A stretch of DNA of 39,698 bases from Alphaproteobacteria bacterium (lineage in GTDB: Bacteria > Pseudomonadota > Alphaproteobacteria > ATCC43930 > CGMCC-115725): the NCBI GenBank assembly GCA_030041385.1, contig JASHNY010000177.1, positions 1 through 39,698 of the forward strand, read 5' to 3'. A program made the position numbers and the translations under genes. A model generated the notes under the pieces. The model made no database searches. It saw only the letters and a list, made by a program, of their open reading frames with translations, and had not been told where the DNA came from. Positions 7,833 through 16,900 of this stretch are shown here, in pieces. Each line of letters opens with the position of its first letter. Positions within the stretch are counted from its first letter, which is position 1.

Positions 7833-8636
7833 TTATCCGGCCAGCACGTAGCGTTCGATCGCCGCGGCCCAACCGCCGTCTTCATTCGATCCGGTCGTCG
7901 CCGATGCCGCTGCCTTGACCGCATCGGCGCCATTGCCCATGGCGATCGAAAACCCAGCCTTGGCGAACATTTGAAGGTCGTTTTCCATGTCGCCGAGCAC
8001 CGCGATCTCATTTGCGGCAAGGCCGAGCCGGGCAGCCAGCACCTCGACGATGCGGCCCTTGTCGATGCCGGGAGGGGTTACGTCGCAGTAATAGGGTTGC
8101 GAGCGCGCCGCGGTGACACGCCCGGCGAGTACCTCGCGCAACGTGTGCTCGACCCGGGCGACGAGGTCGTAATCGTCGCTCGGCCCGACGATCTTGCCGA
8201 CCGCGCGGAAATGGCTGTCGTCGAACGCCGGAACCACGGTAGGCGCGGTGTTGATCGTGTGGATTTCGTGGTCGACATGGGCGCCGTGGCGGTTGGTCAC
8301 GACCCATTCGTCGCCGACGAACACCCAGCAGTCGATGCCGTTCTGGTGAAAGATGTCGACCGCCTGCCGGGCGATGTCAGGCGGGATCGATTTCTGCTCG
8401 ACGACGGTGAAGTCGGTTTCGACGATCGCGCCCGCGTTGTAGCCGCCGATCGGCAATTTGAGCTGCAGCGGCCCGATCATCATGCGCAGACCGAAGGGCG
8501 GCCGGCTGCTGCAGATCGAAAACCCGATGCCGCGCGCGTGCAATTTGTGCACGGCCTCGACCGTGCTCGGCAACAGCGCTTTTTCCTTCGTCACCAGCGT
8601 GCCGTCGACGTCAGAGATAACGAGCTTGATCGTCAT
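7833..8636 (-). CDS. Cof-type HAD phosphatase, last gene of the pentose phosphate operon
   Basis: A 267-residue haloacid dehalogenase-superfamily hydrolase of the Cof (class IIB) group. Motif I is DVDGT (nucleophile Asp9, acid/base Asp11), motif II the serine in CSSRP, motif III the lysine in GIDKGR and motif IV GDMENDLQMF, close to the family pattern GDxxND. Such proteins dephosphorylate sugar phosphates or related metabolites in the cytosol. Its ATG overlaps the rpiA stop (ATGA), so it is translationally coupled to the pentose phosphate genes. A role in clearing a phosphorylated pathway intermediate or by-product is my inference. The open frame continues upstream through rpiA, but the motif-bearing start and coupling fix the beginning here. 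Confidence 0.88.
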   Translation of the reverse strand: MTIKLVISDVDGTLVTKEKALLPSTVEAVHKLHARGIGFSICSSRPPFGLRMMIGPLQLKLPIGGYNAGAIVETDFTVVEQKSIPPDIARQAVDIFHQNGIDCWVFVGDEWVVTNRHGAHVDHEIHTINTAPTVVPAFDDSHFRAVGKIVGPSDDYDLVARVEHTLREVLAGRVTAARSQPYYCDVTPPGIDKGRIVEVLAARLGLAANEIAVLGDMENDLQMFAKAGFSIAMGNGADAVKAAASATTGSNEDGGWAAAIERYVLAG

Positions 8637-9340
8637 GGCAGCTTCCTTTCGGCGGGGGTCATCACCGCGACTCCACTGGTCGAGGCCATCACCACGGCAG
8701 TGCTGCGCCCGACAAACAATCCGCTCTCGAACACGCCGACGATCATTTCGATCCGGCGCTCCAGCCGTTGCGGATCGGCGATCGGCCCGAACGCGCAGTC
8801 GAGGATGTAATTGCCGCCGTCGGTGATGAACTGATGATCTTCTGTGGCAAGGCGCAGTTTGGGGGTAGAGCCGAGCCGGCCGAGCGCGGCCGCGGTCGCC
8901 TGCCAGCCGAACTGGGCGACTTCGACCGGGACCGGCGTATGCGTGCCGAGCCGCGGCACGAGCTTGTCGTGATCGACGACGATGACCAGCCGGTCGCTCG
9001 CCGCGGCGACGATCTTTTCGCGCAACAGCGCGCCGCCGAGCCCCTTGATCAGGTTCAGCGTGCCTTCTTCGACCTCGTCGGCGCCGTCGATCGTCAAGTC
9101 GATGCGCTGGTGCTCGGCAAAGCTTTCGAGGCGAATGCCAAGCTGGCGCGCCTGGGCGGCGCTGCGTTCCGAAGTCGGGATGGCGAGGATGTCGAGGCCG
9201 GCAGCGACGCGCGCGCCCAACGCCTCGATCACGAAGGCGGCGGTCGAACCCGTTCCGAGCCCGAGGATCATGCCGCTTTCGACGAAGTCGATCGCCCGCA
9301 GCGCCGCCGCCCGCTTCAGGGCGTCGCGATCCATGGTCAT
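8633..9340 (-). CDS. rpiA: Ribose-5-phosphate isomerase A
   Basis: RpiA interconverts ribulose 5-phosphate and ribose 5-phosphate. The 235-residue protein has the phosphate-binding GLGTGSTAAFVIEAL near the N-terminus, the catalytic DGADEVEEG and the lysine-bearing LIKGLGGALLREKIV, all diagnostic of RpiA rather than RpiB. I place the start at the ATG overlapping the pgl stop codon (ATGA at 9337-9340); a second ATG six bases on is equally possible and changes two residues. The stop in turn overlaps the ATG of the HAD gene. The whole set is thus a tightly coupled string in which rpiA draws on the ribulose 5-phosphate made by Gnd. Confidence 0.95.
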   Translation of the reverse strand: MTMDRDALKRAAALRAIDFVESGMILGLGTGSTAAFVIEALGARVAAGLDILAIPTSERSAAQARQLGIRLESFAEHQRIDLTIDGADEVEEGTLNLIKGLGGALLREKIVAAASDRLVIVVDHDKLVPRLGTHTPVPVEVAQFGWQATAAALGRLGSTPKLRLATEDHQFITDGGNYILDCAFGPIADPQRLERRIEMIVGVFESGLFVGRSTAVVMASTSGVAVMTPAERKLP

Positions 9341-10062
9341 TCTTCGCCACGCGCCGCGCGATCGACAAACCAGATCAATTCGCCGACCGGCCGCACCCGC
9401 GCCGACGGCAGTTCGGCGTTGCCGCCGAGAGCCCCGCGCAACGCCGCCTGCTTGTCGGCGCCGGCAACAAGAAACGCCGCCGAGCGGCAGCTTTCGAGCG
9501 CCGGATAGGTCAGCGTCACCCGCGGCACGTGCGGGCTCAGCCCCGGTTCGGGCACCTCGGTGACCCAGCGCCGCCGCTCCTCCAGCGCCGGCTTGCCGGG
9601 AAACAGCGAGGCGGTATGCCCGTCCGGCCCGAGCCCCAGCAGCATGACGTCGAACAGCGGCCGCGCCGGGTCGAGCGTATCGGCGCCGTAATAGGCTCTG
9701 AGCGCGTTCTCGTAGGCGCGGGCCGCATCCGCCGGCGAACCCTTGCACTCGATGCCGTGGATGTTCGCCGCAGGCACCGGCGCTCGGGCCAGCATCGCCT
9801 CGTGCGCCATGCCGTAATTGCTGTCGGGGTGATCCCACGGAACGAAGCGTTCGTCGCCCCAGAACCAGTGGATGCGCTGCCATGGCAACAGGTCGCGCCA
9901 CGGCGCCCCGGCCAGCAGCTGATAGAGCCGCTTCGGTGTCGAACCGCCCGACAGGCACACCGAAAACCGCGCGCCGCTGTGACCGGCGAGATCGGCGATC
10001 CATTGCGCGACCCGTGCCGCGAGAGCGGCCGGATCGGGCGAGATATCGATGCGCGCGCTCAT
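9337..10062 (-). CDS. pgl: 6-phosphogluconolactonase
   Basis: Pgl hydrolyses 6-phosphogluconolactone, the product of Zwf, to 6-phosphogluconate. The 241-residue DevB/SOL-type protein shows CLSGGSTPKRLYQLL near residues 36-50, the WGDERFVP segment and LGLGPDGHTASLFPG, the hallmarks of the family; it is unrelated to the beta-propeller YbhE type. It lies 12 bp after rpe and overlaps rpiA by four bases. Start ATG at 10062. Length is normal and no residue stands out as unusual. Confidence 0.95.
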   Translation of the reverse strand: MSARIDISPDPAALAARVAQWIADLAGHSGARFSVCLSGGSTPKRLYQLLAGAPWRDLLPWQRIHWFWGDERFVPWDHPDSNYGMAHEAMLARAPVPAANIHGIECKGSPADAARAYENALRAYYGADTLDPARPLFDVMLLGLGPDGHTASLFPGKPALEERRRWVTEVPEPGLSPHVPRVTLTYPALESCRSAAFLVAGADKQAALRGALGGNAELPSARVRPVGELIWFVDRAARGEE

Positions 10063-10074
10063 CCCCCTAACCCC

Positions 10075-10749
10075 TCAGGCCGGGCGGGCCGAGTTGCGGA
10101 TGGCGGCGATCGCGGCGCGATAATCGGGAGCACCGAACACCGCCGAGCCGGCGACGATCGCCGTCGCGCCGGCCTCGATCACCTGCCACGCCGTCTTTCC
10201 GCTCATCCCGCCATCGACCTCGATAATCGGGCCATGACCGCGAGCCTCGCACAGCGCATGGAGCTCGCGGACCTTGCCGACCATCGACGGCAGGAACGCC
10301 TGGCCGCCAAACCCTGGGTTGACCGTCATGACCAGCACAATGTCGCACAGATCGAGCACCTCTTCGATCATTACCAGCGGCGTCGCCGGGTTCAGAACCA
10401 CGCCCGCCTTTTTCCCGAGGTCGCGGATCTGCGACAGGGTGCGGTGCAGATGAATCGTCGAGTTCGGCTCGCAATGCACGAGCAAGTGATCGGCTCCGGC
10501 CGCGGCGAAGGCGTCGATCAGCCGCTCGGGCTCGACCACCATCAGATGCACGTCGAGCGGCTTTGCCGTCGCCCGCCGCACCGCCTCGACGACGACCGGG
10601 CCGATCGTCAGGTTCGGCACGAAGCGGCCGTCCATCACATCGACATGAATCCAGTCTCCACCGGCTTCGTCGGCGGCGCGCACCTCGTCCGCGAGCCGGC
10701 CGAAATCCGCCGACAGGATCGACGGCGCGACGATCAGCGGGCGGTCCAT
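10075..10749 (-). CDS. rpe: Ribulose-phosphate 3-epimerase
   Basis: Rpe interconverts ribulose 5-phosphate and xylulose 5-phosphate. The 224-residue TIM-barrel has every family motif: [12 protein letters not shown] at the first strand, [17 protein letters not shown] with the metal-binding His and Asp, [23 protein letters not shown] and IEVDGGM with the catalytic Asp. It is 18 bp downstream of zwf and 12 bp upstream of pgl. Because the same operon lacks transketolase, xylulose 5-phosphate would have to be processed by a tkt gene elsewhere. There is also no cbb gene nearby, so this copy is not part of a Calvin-cycle cluster. Confidence 0.96.
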   Translation of the reverse strand: MDRPLIVAPSILSADFGRLADEVRAADEAGGDWIHVDVMDGRFVPNLTIGPVVVEAVRRATAKPLDVHLMVVEPERLIDAFAAAGADHLLVHCEPNSTIHLHRTLSQIRDLGKKAGVVLNPATPLVMIEEVLDLCDIVLVMTVNPGFGGQAFLPSMVGKVRELHALCEARGHGPIIEVDGGMSGKTAWQVIEAGATAIVAGSAVFGAPDYRAAIAAIRNSARPA

Positions 10750-10767
10750 CCCGGTCGGCCTTTCGGC

Positions 10768-12333
10768 TCAGGCGATCGGCCGCCACTGGCGGCCGCTGCG
10801 CCACAGCAATTCCTCGGCCGCATCCGGGCCGACGCTGCCGGCCGGGTAGAAGGGCAGCGGCACATCCTTGGCGCGCTGCCACAAATCCAGAATCGGCTGC
10901 ACGATTTCCCAGCCGGCCTCGACCCCGTCAGCGCGGTTGAACAGCATGGCGTCGCCGACCATGCAGTCGTAGACGAGGGTTTCGTAACCGGTGCTGGGCG
11001 CGGTGCGGAAATAGTCGCTGTAGCGGAAATCCATCCGCACCGCGCCGAGCTGGATCTCCGTCCCCGGATGCTTGGCGCCGAATTGCAGCGAGATGCCCTC
11101 GTTCGGCTGAATCTGCAGCGCCAGCACATTGGGATTCAGCGTATCGACCCCGGTGTCGCGGAACAGCGCGAACGGCACATTCTTGAACTGGATCGCGATC
11201 TCGGTCGAGCGCCGGGTCAGCGACTTGCCGGTGCGCAGGTAGAACGGCACGCCGGCCCAGCGCCAGTTGTCGATGCCGAGGCGCAGGGCGACATAGGTCT
11301 CGGTATTGCTCTGCGGGTTGACCCCCTCCTCCTCGCGGTAGGCGCGCACTGGGTGGCCGACGACGCTGCCGGCGGCGTATTGCCCGCGCACGACGTTGCG
11401 GCGAACATCGTCTTCCTCGAACGGGATGATCGCCCCGAGCACCTTGGTCTTTTCGGTGCGCACCGCATCGGCGGCAAACGAGTTCGGCGGCTCCATCGCG
11501 GTAAGGCTCAACAATTGGAAGACATGGTTCGGCACCATGTCGCGCAACGCGCCGGTCGCCTCGTAGAACGCGGCGCGGTGCTCGACCCCGACCGTCTCGG
11601 CCACCGAAATCTGCACGTGATCGATATGGTCGCGGCTCCACAGCGGCTCGAAGATGCCGTTGGCAAAGCGCAACACCATGATGTTCTGAACCGTTTCCTT
11701 GCCGAGGAAATGGTCCATCCGGTAGATCTGCGACTCGTCGAGCGTCTTGAGAATCTGGGCGTTGAGCGCCCGCGCCGAGGCAAGGTCGCTGCCGAACGGC
11801 TTCTCGATGATCGCCCGGCGCCAGCCGCCGCCCTCCTCATTGGCGAGGCCGGCGGCGCCGAGATGGTCGACGATCGGCCCGAAGAGGCGGCTGCCAACCG
11901 CAAGGTAGAACAGCACATTGCCGTTGGTGTTGTGCTCCTTGGCCGTCGTCTCGAGCAGTTTGCCGAGTTCGCTGTAAGTCTTGTTGTCGAGCAGGTCGCC
12001 AGACAGGTGGTACATCCGGGCGGCGATGAATTCCCATGCTTCAGCGTCGAACGGCTCGGTCGTGCCGCCCATCGCCGTGTCGGAAACGAACCTTCTGACC
12101 CCTTCGGCCAGGTAGTCGCGGAACGCATCGGTCGATTGTTCGGCGCGATCGACCCCGATCAGGGCGAATTGCTTGGCGAGCAGTCCGGCCTTTGCCAAAT
12201 TGTAGAGCGCCGGCATCAACAGGCGCTTGGTCAGGTCGCCGCTGGAGCCGAAGATGACCATCGTGCAGGGCGGCGCCGTCGCGCCGCGCCGCCGCGCGAT
12301 ATCCCGCTCGCTGCCATTGTTGACGGCTGCCAT
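10768..12333 (-). CDS. zwf: Glucose-6-phosphate 1-dehydrogenase
   Basis: Zwf oxidises glucose 6-phosphate to the lactone with reduction of NAD(P)+. The 521-residue protein contains the dinucleotide-binding IFGSSGDLTKR at residues 27-37 and the substrate-binding active-site segment YRMDHFLGKE at about 203-212 (the family norm is RIDHYLGKE, so Ile is replaced by Met and Tyr by Phe, conservative changes). It is about 20-30 residues longer than enteric Zwf because of an N-terminal extension. The gene starts three bases after gnd ends and is followed by rpe after 18 bp. It is not beside edd/eda, so Entner-Doudoroff genes, if present, are elsewhere. Confidence 0.96.
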   Translation of the reverse strand: MAAVNNGSERDIARRRGATAPPCTMVIFGSSGDLTKRLLMPALYNLAKAGLLAKQFALIGVDRAEQSTDAFRDYLAEGVRRFVSDTAMGGTTEPFDAEAWEFIAARMYHLSGDLLDNKTYSELGKLLETTAKEHNTNGNVLFYLAVGSRLFGPIVDHLGAAGLANEEGGGWRRAIIEKPFGSDLASARALNAQILKTLDESQIYRMDHFLGKETVQNIMVLRFANGIFEPLWSRDHIDHVQISVAETVGVEHRAAFYEATGALRDMVPNHVFQLLSLTAMEPPNSFAADAVRTEKTKVLGAIIPFEEDDVRRNVVRGQYAAGSVVGHPVRAYREEEGVNPQSNTETYVALRLGIDNWRWAGVPFYLRTGKSLTRRSTEIAIQFKNVPFALFRDTGVDTLNPNVLALQIQPNEGISLQFGAKHPGTEIQLGAVRMDFRYSDYFRTAPSTGYETLVYDCMVGDAMLFNRADGVEAGWEIVQPILDLWQRAKDVPLPFYPAGSVGPDAAEELLWRSGRQWRPIA

Positions 12334-12336
12334 GGC

Positions 12337-13314
12337 TCAGCCCTTCGGTTCCTGGTGGCCGCCGAATTCCTTGCGCATCGCCGACAGGATTTTCTCGGCA
12401 TAGGTGTTCTGCTGGCGCGAGCGGAAGCGGGTGTAGAGCGCCGCCGACAAGACCTCGGCCGGCACCGCTTCCTCGATTGCGGCGTTGATGGTCCAGCGCC
12501 CCTCGCCCGAATCCTCGACATGCCCGGTAAATTCGCCAAGGCTCTCGTCGTGCGCCAGCGCGATCGCGGTCAGGTCGAGGAGCCATGAGGCGATGACGCT
12601 GCCGCGCCGCCACACCTCGGCGATATCGGCAAGGTTGAGGTTGTAGCGGCGATTTTCCGGCACTGCCTTGGAGGCGACGTTTTTCAACACGTCGAAACCC
12701 TCGGCATAGGCCTGCATGACCCCGTATTCGATGCCGTTATGCACCATCTTGACGAAATGCCCGGCGCCCGGCGGGCCGCAATAGATGTAGCCCTGTTCGG
12801 CCCGGGGGTCGCGCCCGTCGCGACCGGGGGTGCGGTCGATCGTGCCGCGCCCCGGGGCCAATGTCTTGAAGATCGGATCGAGGTGCTCGAAGGCGCCCTT
12901 GTCGCCGCCGATCATCATGCAATAGCCGCGCTCCAGCCCCCACACGCCGCCGCTGGTGCCGACATCGAGATAGCGGATGCCCTTCGCCGTCAGCAGGTCG
13001 GCATGGCGGATGTCGTCGTGATAGAACGAGTTGCCGCCGTCGATGACGATGTCGCCGCGCGACAGCAGGTTGCTGAGCTCGACGATCGTGTCGTGGGTGA
13101 TCTCCCCCGCCGGGAGCATGACCCAGACCGCCCGCGGCGCCTCCAGATGCTTGACGAAATCGGCAAGATCGGCGCTCGGCGTGGCGCCCTCGCTCTGCAA
13201 TCCGCGCACGGCGTCGGCGCTGCGGTCGTAGACGACGCAGCTATGCCCGTGGCGCATCAGCCGGCGCACGATATTGCCGCCCATCCGGCCCAGCCCGATC
13301 ATCCCGAGTTGCAT
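12337..13314 (-). CDS. gnd: 6-phosphogluconate dehydrogenase, decarboxylating (short type)
   Basis: Oxidatively decarboxylates 6-phosphogluconate to ribulose 5-phosphate. At 325 residues it belongs to the short 6PGDH class, unlike the roughly 470-residue enteric Gnd. Visible motifs are [13 protein letters not shown] at the N-terminus, [18 protein letters not shown], the substrate loop [14 protein letters not shown] and the catalytic [12 protein letters not shown]. The second beta strand ends in VYDRS; an aspartate there often favours NAD+ over NADP+, so NAD+ use is likely but inferred. It lies 34 bp after tal-pgi and three bases before zwf. Confidence 0.94.
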   Translation of the reverse strand: MQLGMIGLGRMGGNIVRRLMRHGHSCVVYDRSADAVRGLQSEGATPSADLADFVKHLEAPRAVWVMLPAGEITHDTIVELSNLLSRGDIVIDGGNSFYHDDIRHADLLTAKGIRYLDVGTSGGVWGLERGYCMMIGGDKGAFEHLDPIFKTLAPGRGTIDRTPGRDGRDPRAEQGYIYCGPPGAGHFVKMVHNGIEYGVMQAYAEGFDVLKNVASKAVPENRRYNLNLADIAEVWRRGSVIASWLLDLTAIALAHDESLGEFTGHVEDSGEGRWTINAAIEEAVPAEVLSAALYTRFRSRQQNTYAEKILSAMRKEFGGHQEPKG

Positions 13315-13348
13315 CAGAACCCTCCCGTTGACTGAGTTGCCGCGAGCA

Positions 13349-16192
13349 TTACTGCAGGGCTTCCTGAAGCGCGCGCCCGAGCGTGTCGAGCCCCGTGGCG
13401 AGATCGCCGCTCAGGTGCACGCGCAGGGCGCGCCGCCCGCGCTCGGCCAAGACGCCGAAATCCCCCCGCGCCTGCGCCGCCTTGACCACGCCGAACGTGT
13501 AGTTCTGGCCCGGCACCGGCAGGTCGGCCGGGTCGGCGCAGGTGATCTGCAGAAACACGCCGCTGTTGGGGCCGCCCTTATAGGCCTGGCCGGTCGAATG
13601 CAGGAAGCGCGGGCCGAACCCGAGGCAGGTGGCAACCCGCTTGCCGTCGCGGATGCGTCGCCGCATCCCCTGCAGCGCCTCGATATGTGCGGCGCTGCGG
13701 GCGATATAGGCGAGCAGCGCGACATAATCGCCGGCGCCGGCGCGCGCGAGGTGCGCCTTGAGGACGGCGGCGAGGCTCGTCGCCTGCGGCTTCAATGCCG
13801 CCTCGTTCTTCGGGTCGGCAAACAACGCGACGCCGTCGCCGGTGAAAAACGGCGTCTCCGGCGGCAGTTTCCCGCTTTCCTCGTAAGCCGCGGTCAGTTC
13901 GCGGGTCTTGACCTTTTGCGCCTCCACGTCGGGCTGGTCGAACGGGTTGATGCCGATCAACGAGCCGGCGACGGCGGTCGCCATCTCCCAGCGGAAAAAT
14001 TCCTGACCGAGCTGCATCGGGTCGCCGACCGTGATGCGCACGACGGGCTGGCCCGCCGCTTCCAGCGCCGCGACCGCACGCTCCTGTTCCCCATCCTGGT
14101 CGGAGGCCAGGCGCAGATAGGCGAACAGCCGGTCGTCGCCATAGACCTGCGGCGGCCCCAGCGGCTCGGCATCGACCGGCACGATGCCCTTGCCGAGCTT
14201 GCCGGTCGATTCGGCGAGAAGCTGCTCCAGCCATGCCCCGAAATCGGCGATGCCCTCGGAGGCGATCACGGTGACCTTGTCGCGGCCCTGGCGCTGGCAC
14301 GTGCCCATGATCGCGCCCAGAATCACGCCGGGATTTTCCGCCGGCGGCGCGCTCGGCGCACAGCTCCGCACCATCTCGGCGGTGCTTTCGAGAAAGGCGC
14401 GCGGGTCGATGCCGATCGCCGCGGCCGGCACCATGCCGAAATTCGACAGCACCGAATAGCGCCCGCCGATGCTCGGCACGCCGTGGAAAATCTGGCGAAA
14501 CCCTTCCTGCCGGGCGAGCCGCTCGAGCGACGAGCCGGCGTCCGTGATCGCGACGAACCGCTTGGCCGCGTCGGCGCCGACCGCCTCCTTGGCACGCTCG
14601 AAGAAATATTGCTTGAAGATGTTGGGTTCGAGCGTGCTGCCCGATTTGCTCGAAACCAGGAACAGCGTGTTTCTCAGGTCGATCTTGTGCTCGAACGACT
14701 TGATTTGCGCCGGATCGGTCGAGTCGAGCACGTGCAGTTTCGGAAAGCCCGGCTTTGAGCCGAAGGTCTCGGCAAAGACCTCGGGGCCGAGGCTCGACCC
14801 GCCCATGCCCAGCAGCAGCACATCGCTGAACCCGGCGCTGCGCACGTCCCTGGCGAAGTTTTCGAGCGCGCCGACGCCTTTCGCCTGCTCGTCGACAACG
14901 TTGAGCCAGCCGACCCATTTCGCCTCGTCGGTCTCGGTCCACAGCGACGCATCGGCCTGCCACAGGCGCCTGATCTTGCCGCCTTTGCGCCAATCCTCGA
15001 TGGCCTCGCCGACCGCCTTGTCAATGGCTTCGGGCAATTTGCAGGACATCGAGTTGAGCTTGTGCCCGAGCACCGCCCGGCGCTTTTTCTGGACCGCGGC
15101 GTAGAGCTGGTCTGCCGCGTCGGCGAACAGCCGTACCCCGTCGGTGACGAGCCGGTCGGTGATCTCGTCGATCGCGATGCCCGCTTTCGCCAGATCCGCC
15201 ATCACCGCCTCGGCGCCGGCAACATTGTCTTCGAGACTGGCCCGCGGCCGACCGTGATCGCGAAACGCATCCATCGTCGCCGGCGGTATCGTGTTGACGG
15301 TGTCGGAGCCGATCAGTTCGTCGACATAGAGAACGTCGCTGTAGGCCTTGTTCTTGGTGCCGGTGCTGGCCCACAGCAGGCGCTGGGTCTGGGCGCCCTG
15401 CTGCGCCAGGCGCTGCCAGCGCTCGCCGTTGTAGATACCGCCGTAGCGCCGGTAGGCGAGCTTGGCGTTGGCGATCGCGACCTTGCCCTTAAGGGCTTCG
15501 AGCCGGCTCTTCTCGTCGCCTTCGGCGGCGGCGATCTTGCGGTCGAGCGCCTCGTCAACCAGCGTGTCGATGCGGCTGACGAAGAAGCTGGCGACGCTCG
15601 CCACCCGGTGCGGATCGCCGCCGCGGGAAACAAGGTCTTCCAGCCCGGCGATGTATGCGTCGGCGACCTCGCCGTAAACCTGTTGCGAGAACAGCAAGGT
15701 GACGTTGACGTTGATGCCTTCGCCGATCAGCGTGCGGATCGCCGGGATGCCGGGCCTGGTGCCGGGCACCTTGATCATCAGGTTGCGCCGGTCGACCTCG
15801 TGCCACAGGCGCCGCGCCTCTTCGATCGTGCCGTGCGTGTCCATCGCCAGGTAGGGCGAGACTTCGAGGCTGATATAGCCGTCGCGGCGCTGCGTCTGCT
15901 CGTAGACGGAGCCGAGCTGGTCGGCGCCTTCGCGAATGTCGTGTATCGCAAGATCCTCGAACAGCGCGCCGGGATCGAGATCGCCGTTGGCCTGCGCCGC
16001 CGCGATCAATTCGTCGTAATCGTCACCATGGCCGATCGCCTTTTCAAAGATCGACGGGTTCGACGTGACGCCGCGCAGCCCGTCCTCGGCGATGAGCCGC
16101 CGGAGTTCGCCGCTTTTCAGCAGTTCGCGGCTGACGAAGTCGAGCCAAACCGATTGCCCGTATTCGTTCAACTCCTTCAGCGGATTGGCCAT
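13349..16192 (-). CDS. Bifunctional transaldolase / glucose-6-phosphate isomerase
   Basis: A 947-residue natural fusion. The N-terminal domain (about residues 1-370) is transaldolase, with [12 protein letters not shown] near residue 40 and the Schiff-base lysine in NLMIKVPGT near residue 140. The C-terminal domain (about 400-947) is phosphoglucose isomerase, with [12 protein letters not shown] and [12 protein letters not shown]. It thus joins fructose 6-phosphate production by transaldolase to its return to glucose 6-phosphate, the substrate of Zwf two genes downstream. Such fusions are known in acetic acid bacteria and some rhizobia. The start is the ATG at 16192, five bases after a perfect AAGGAGGTGA; the frame stays open 15 codons upstream but without such a site. 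It is the first gene of the operon. Confidence 0.95.
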   Translation of the reverse strand: MANPLKELNEYGQSVWLDFVSRELLKSGELRRLIAEDGLRGVTSNPSIFEKAIGHGDDYDELIAAAQANGDLDPGALFEDLAIHDIREGADQLGSVYEQTQRRDGYISLEVSPYLAMDTHGTIEEARRLWHEVDRRNLMIKVPGTRPGIPAIRTLIGEGINVNVTLLFSQQVYGEVADAYIAGLEDLVSRGGDPHRVASVASFFVSRIDTLVDEALDRKIAAAEGDEKSRLEALKGKVAIANAKLAYRRYGGIYNGERWQRLAQQGAQTQRLLWASTGTKNKAYSDVLYVDELIGSDTVNTIPPATMDAFRDHGRPRASLEDNVAGAEAVMADLAKAGIAIDEITDRLVTDGVRLFADAADQLYAAVQKKRRAVLGHKLNSMSCKLPEAIDKAVGEAIEDWRKGGKIRRLWQADASLWTETDEAKWVGWLNVVDEQAKGVGALENFARDVRSAGFSDVLLLGMGGSSLGPEVFAETFGSKPGFPKLHVLDSTDPAQIKSFEHKIDLRNTLFLVSSKSGSTLEPNIFKQYFFERAKEAVGADAAKRFVAITDAGSSLERLARQEGFRQIFHGVPSIGGRYSVLSNFGMVPAAAIGIDPRAFLESTAEMVRSCAPSAPPAENPGVILGAIMGTCQRQGRDKVTVIASEGIADFGAWLEQLLAESTGKLGKGIVPVDAEPLGPPQVYGDDRLFAYLRLASDQDGEQERAVAALEAAGQPVVRITVGDPMQLGQEFFRWEMATAVAGSLIGINPFDQPDVEAQKVKTRELTAAYEESGKLPPETPFFTGDGVALFADPKNEAALKPQATSLAAVLKAHLARAGAGDYVALLAYIARSAAHIEALQGMRRRIRDGKRVATCLGFGPRFLHSTGQAYKGGPNSGVFLQITCADPADLPVPGQNYTFGVVKAAQARGDFGVLAERGRRALRVHLSGDLATGLDTLGRALQEALQ

Positions 16193-16196
16193 GGCT

Positions 16197-16206
16197 TCAC
16201 CTCCTT
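16197..16206 (-). promoter_or_regulatory. Consensus Shine-Dalgarno of tal-pgi
   Basis: The minus strand reads AAGGAGGTGA, fully complementary to the 16S rRNA 3' end, ending four bases before the ATG at 16192. It fixes the start codon and implies strong translation of the first enzyme of the pentose phosphate operon. Confidence 0.8.
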
Positions 16207-16216
16207 GCGGGCGAGC

Positions 16217-16234
16217 TGCGGCTGGGCAGCCGCA
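16217..16234 (-). other. Hairpin in the presumed tal-pgi leader
   Basis: TGCGGCT (16217-16223) and AGCCGCA (16228-16234) can pair with a four-base loop, just upstream of the Shine-Dalgarno. It may influence translation or be incidental in such GC-rich DNA. Confidence 0.3.
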
Positions 16235-16239
16235 CACGT

Positions 16240-16614
16240 TCTCCCCTGTTAACCCGAAATTTGCCAGCAGTTCCTTGCGCAGCAGCCCGCTGCGCGAAAA
16301 TGTGCCGGCCGCCGCGCGCCGGTTGCTGCCGACACGCGATCATGACGCCAGGCGGCGACAGGGCGATGACAAGGACATCGTTCGCCGTCCCGGGGGCCAC
16401 CCGCGGTGCCGGTGCGGCCAACCGTTTTGGTCTCGATCGCATTGTGGGGATTCGGGCGCGCCGGCGCAACCGGGGCCGCGCGCGGCCTGCTAACCGCCGA
16501 CACTCGCTTCCTGTTTGCGGCCGGCGACGCATTCTTGGACGCGGCGCGCCCCGCAGCGTCGCCTCCACGCCGTCTCCCGGGCGATTTGACACCAGCGCAT
16601 CGGCATAGATTTCA
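16240..16614. other. Intergenic region without a convincing gene
   Basis: This stretch separates the divergent tal-pgi operon and DUF3309 micro-gene. Reading frames of 66-140 codons exist on both strands, but they have arginine/alanine-rich shadow composition, no Shine-Dalgarno and no recognisable domain. The promoter of the minus-strand operon should lie in its left part, but I cannot pick a clear -35/-10 pair. Confidence 0.5.
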
Positions 16615-16640
16615 GGAACCTCATGCGCCCGTTGATTGTT
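16615..16640 (+). promoter_or_regulatory. Candidate EcfG-type (general stress response) promoter
   Basis: GGAAC (16615-16619), a 17-bp spacer and TGTT (16637-16640) resemble the alphaproteobacterial EcfG consensus GGAAC-N16/17-CGTT, with one mismatch. It lies about 41 bp before the DUF3309 start. No ecfG or phyR gene is in the window; assignment by pattern only. Confidence 0.4.
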
Positions 16641-16681
16641 GAGAGGGCGCGGTCACCGGCACGACATAGGAGGTTGCCGCC

Positions 16682-16825
16682 ATGCGGCTGATCATCCTGA
16701 TCATCCTGATCCTGCTGCTGATCGGCGCGTTGCCGACCTGGCCCTACAGCGGCGGCTGGGGCTATTACCCGTCGGGCGGGCTCGGCATCCTGATCATTAT
16801 CGTGATCATCCTGCTGCTGTTATGA
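16682..16825 (+). CDS. DUF3309 family small membrane peptide
   Basis: A 47-residue hydrophobic peptide: an N-terminal membrane segment rich in Ile/Leu (residues 3-14), a conserved centre GALPTWPYSGGWGYYPSGG, and a second hydrophobic segment of Ile/Leu to the C-terminus. This is the standard pattern of DUF3309, a widespread proteobacterial family of unknown function. An AGGAGG Shine-Dalgarno sits about 10 bases before the ATG. The gene is monocistronic in appearance: it is divergent from the pentose phosphate operon and 75 bp before the first crotonase gene. Location is presumably the inner membrane. Confidence 0.85.
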   Translation: MRLIILIILILLLIGALPTWPYSGGWGYYPSGGLGILIIIVIILLLL

Positions 16826-16900
16826 CGCTCGCCTGCCGCCATTGACAGGGCTCGGTTTCCTCCCGCACCTTTTTTGCCGAAACGTGGCGGGAGACGGGCG

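Noticed and set aside
9529-12588. A 1019-codon open frame on the plus strand opposite pgl, rpe, zwf and gnd
   Set aside because: It is antisense to four clearly recognised enzymes; its arginine-, histidine- and aspartate-rich composition is what reversed GC-rich codons give, and it has no domain.
15062-16252. A 396-codon plus-strand frame opposite tal-pgi
   Set aside because: It is the shadow of the transaldolase domain, with no Shine-Dalgarno or recognisable motif.
16406-16642. Possible 78-codon gene ahead of DUF3309
   Set aside because: No Shine-Dalgarno, no domain and shadow-like composition; it also overlaps the candidate EcfG promoter.
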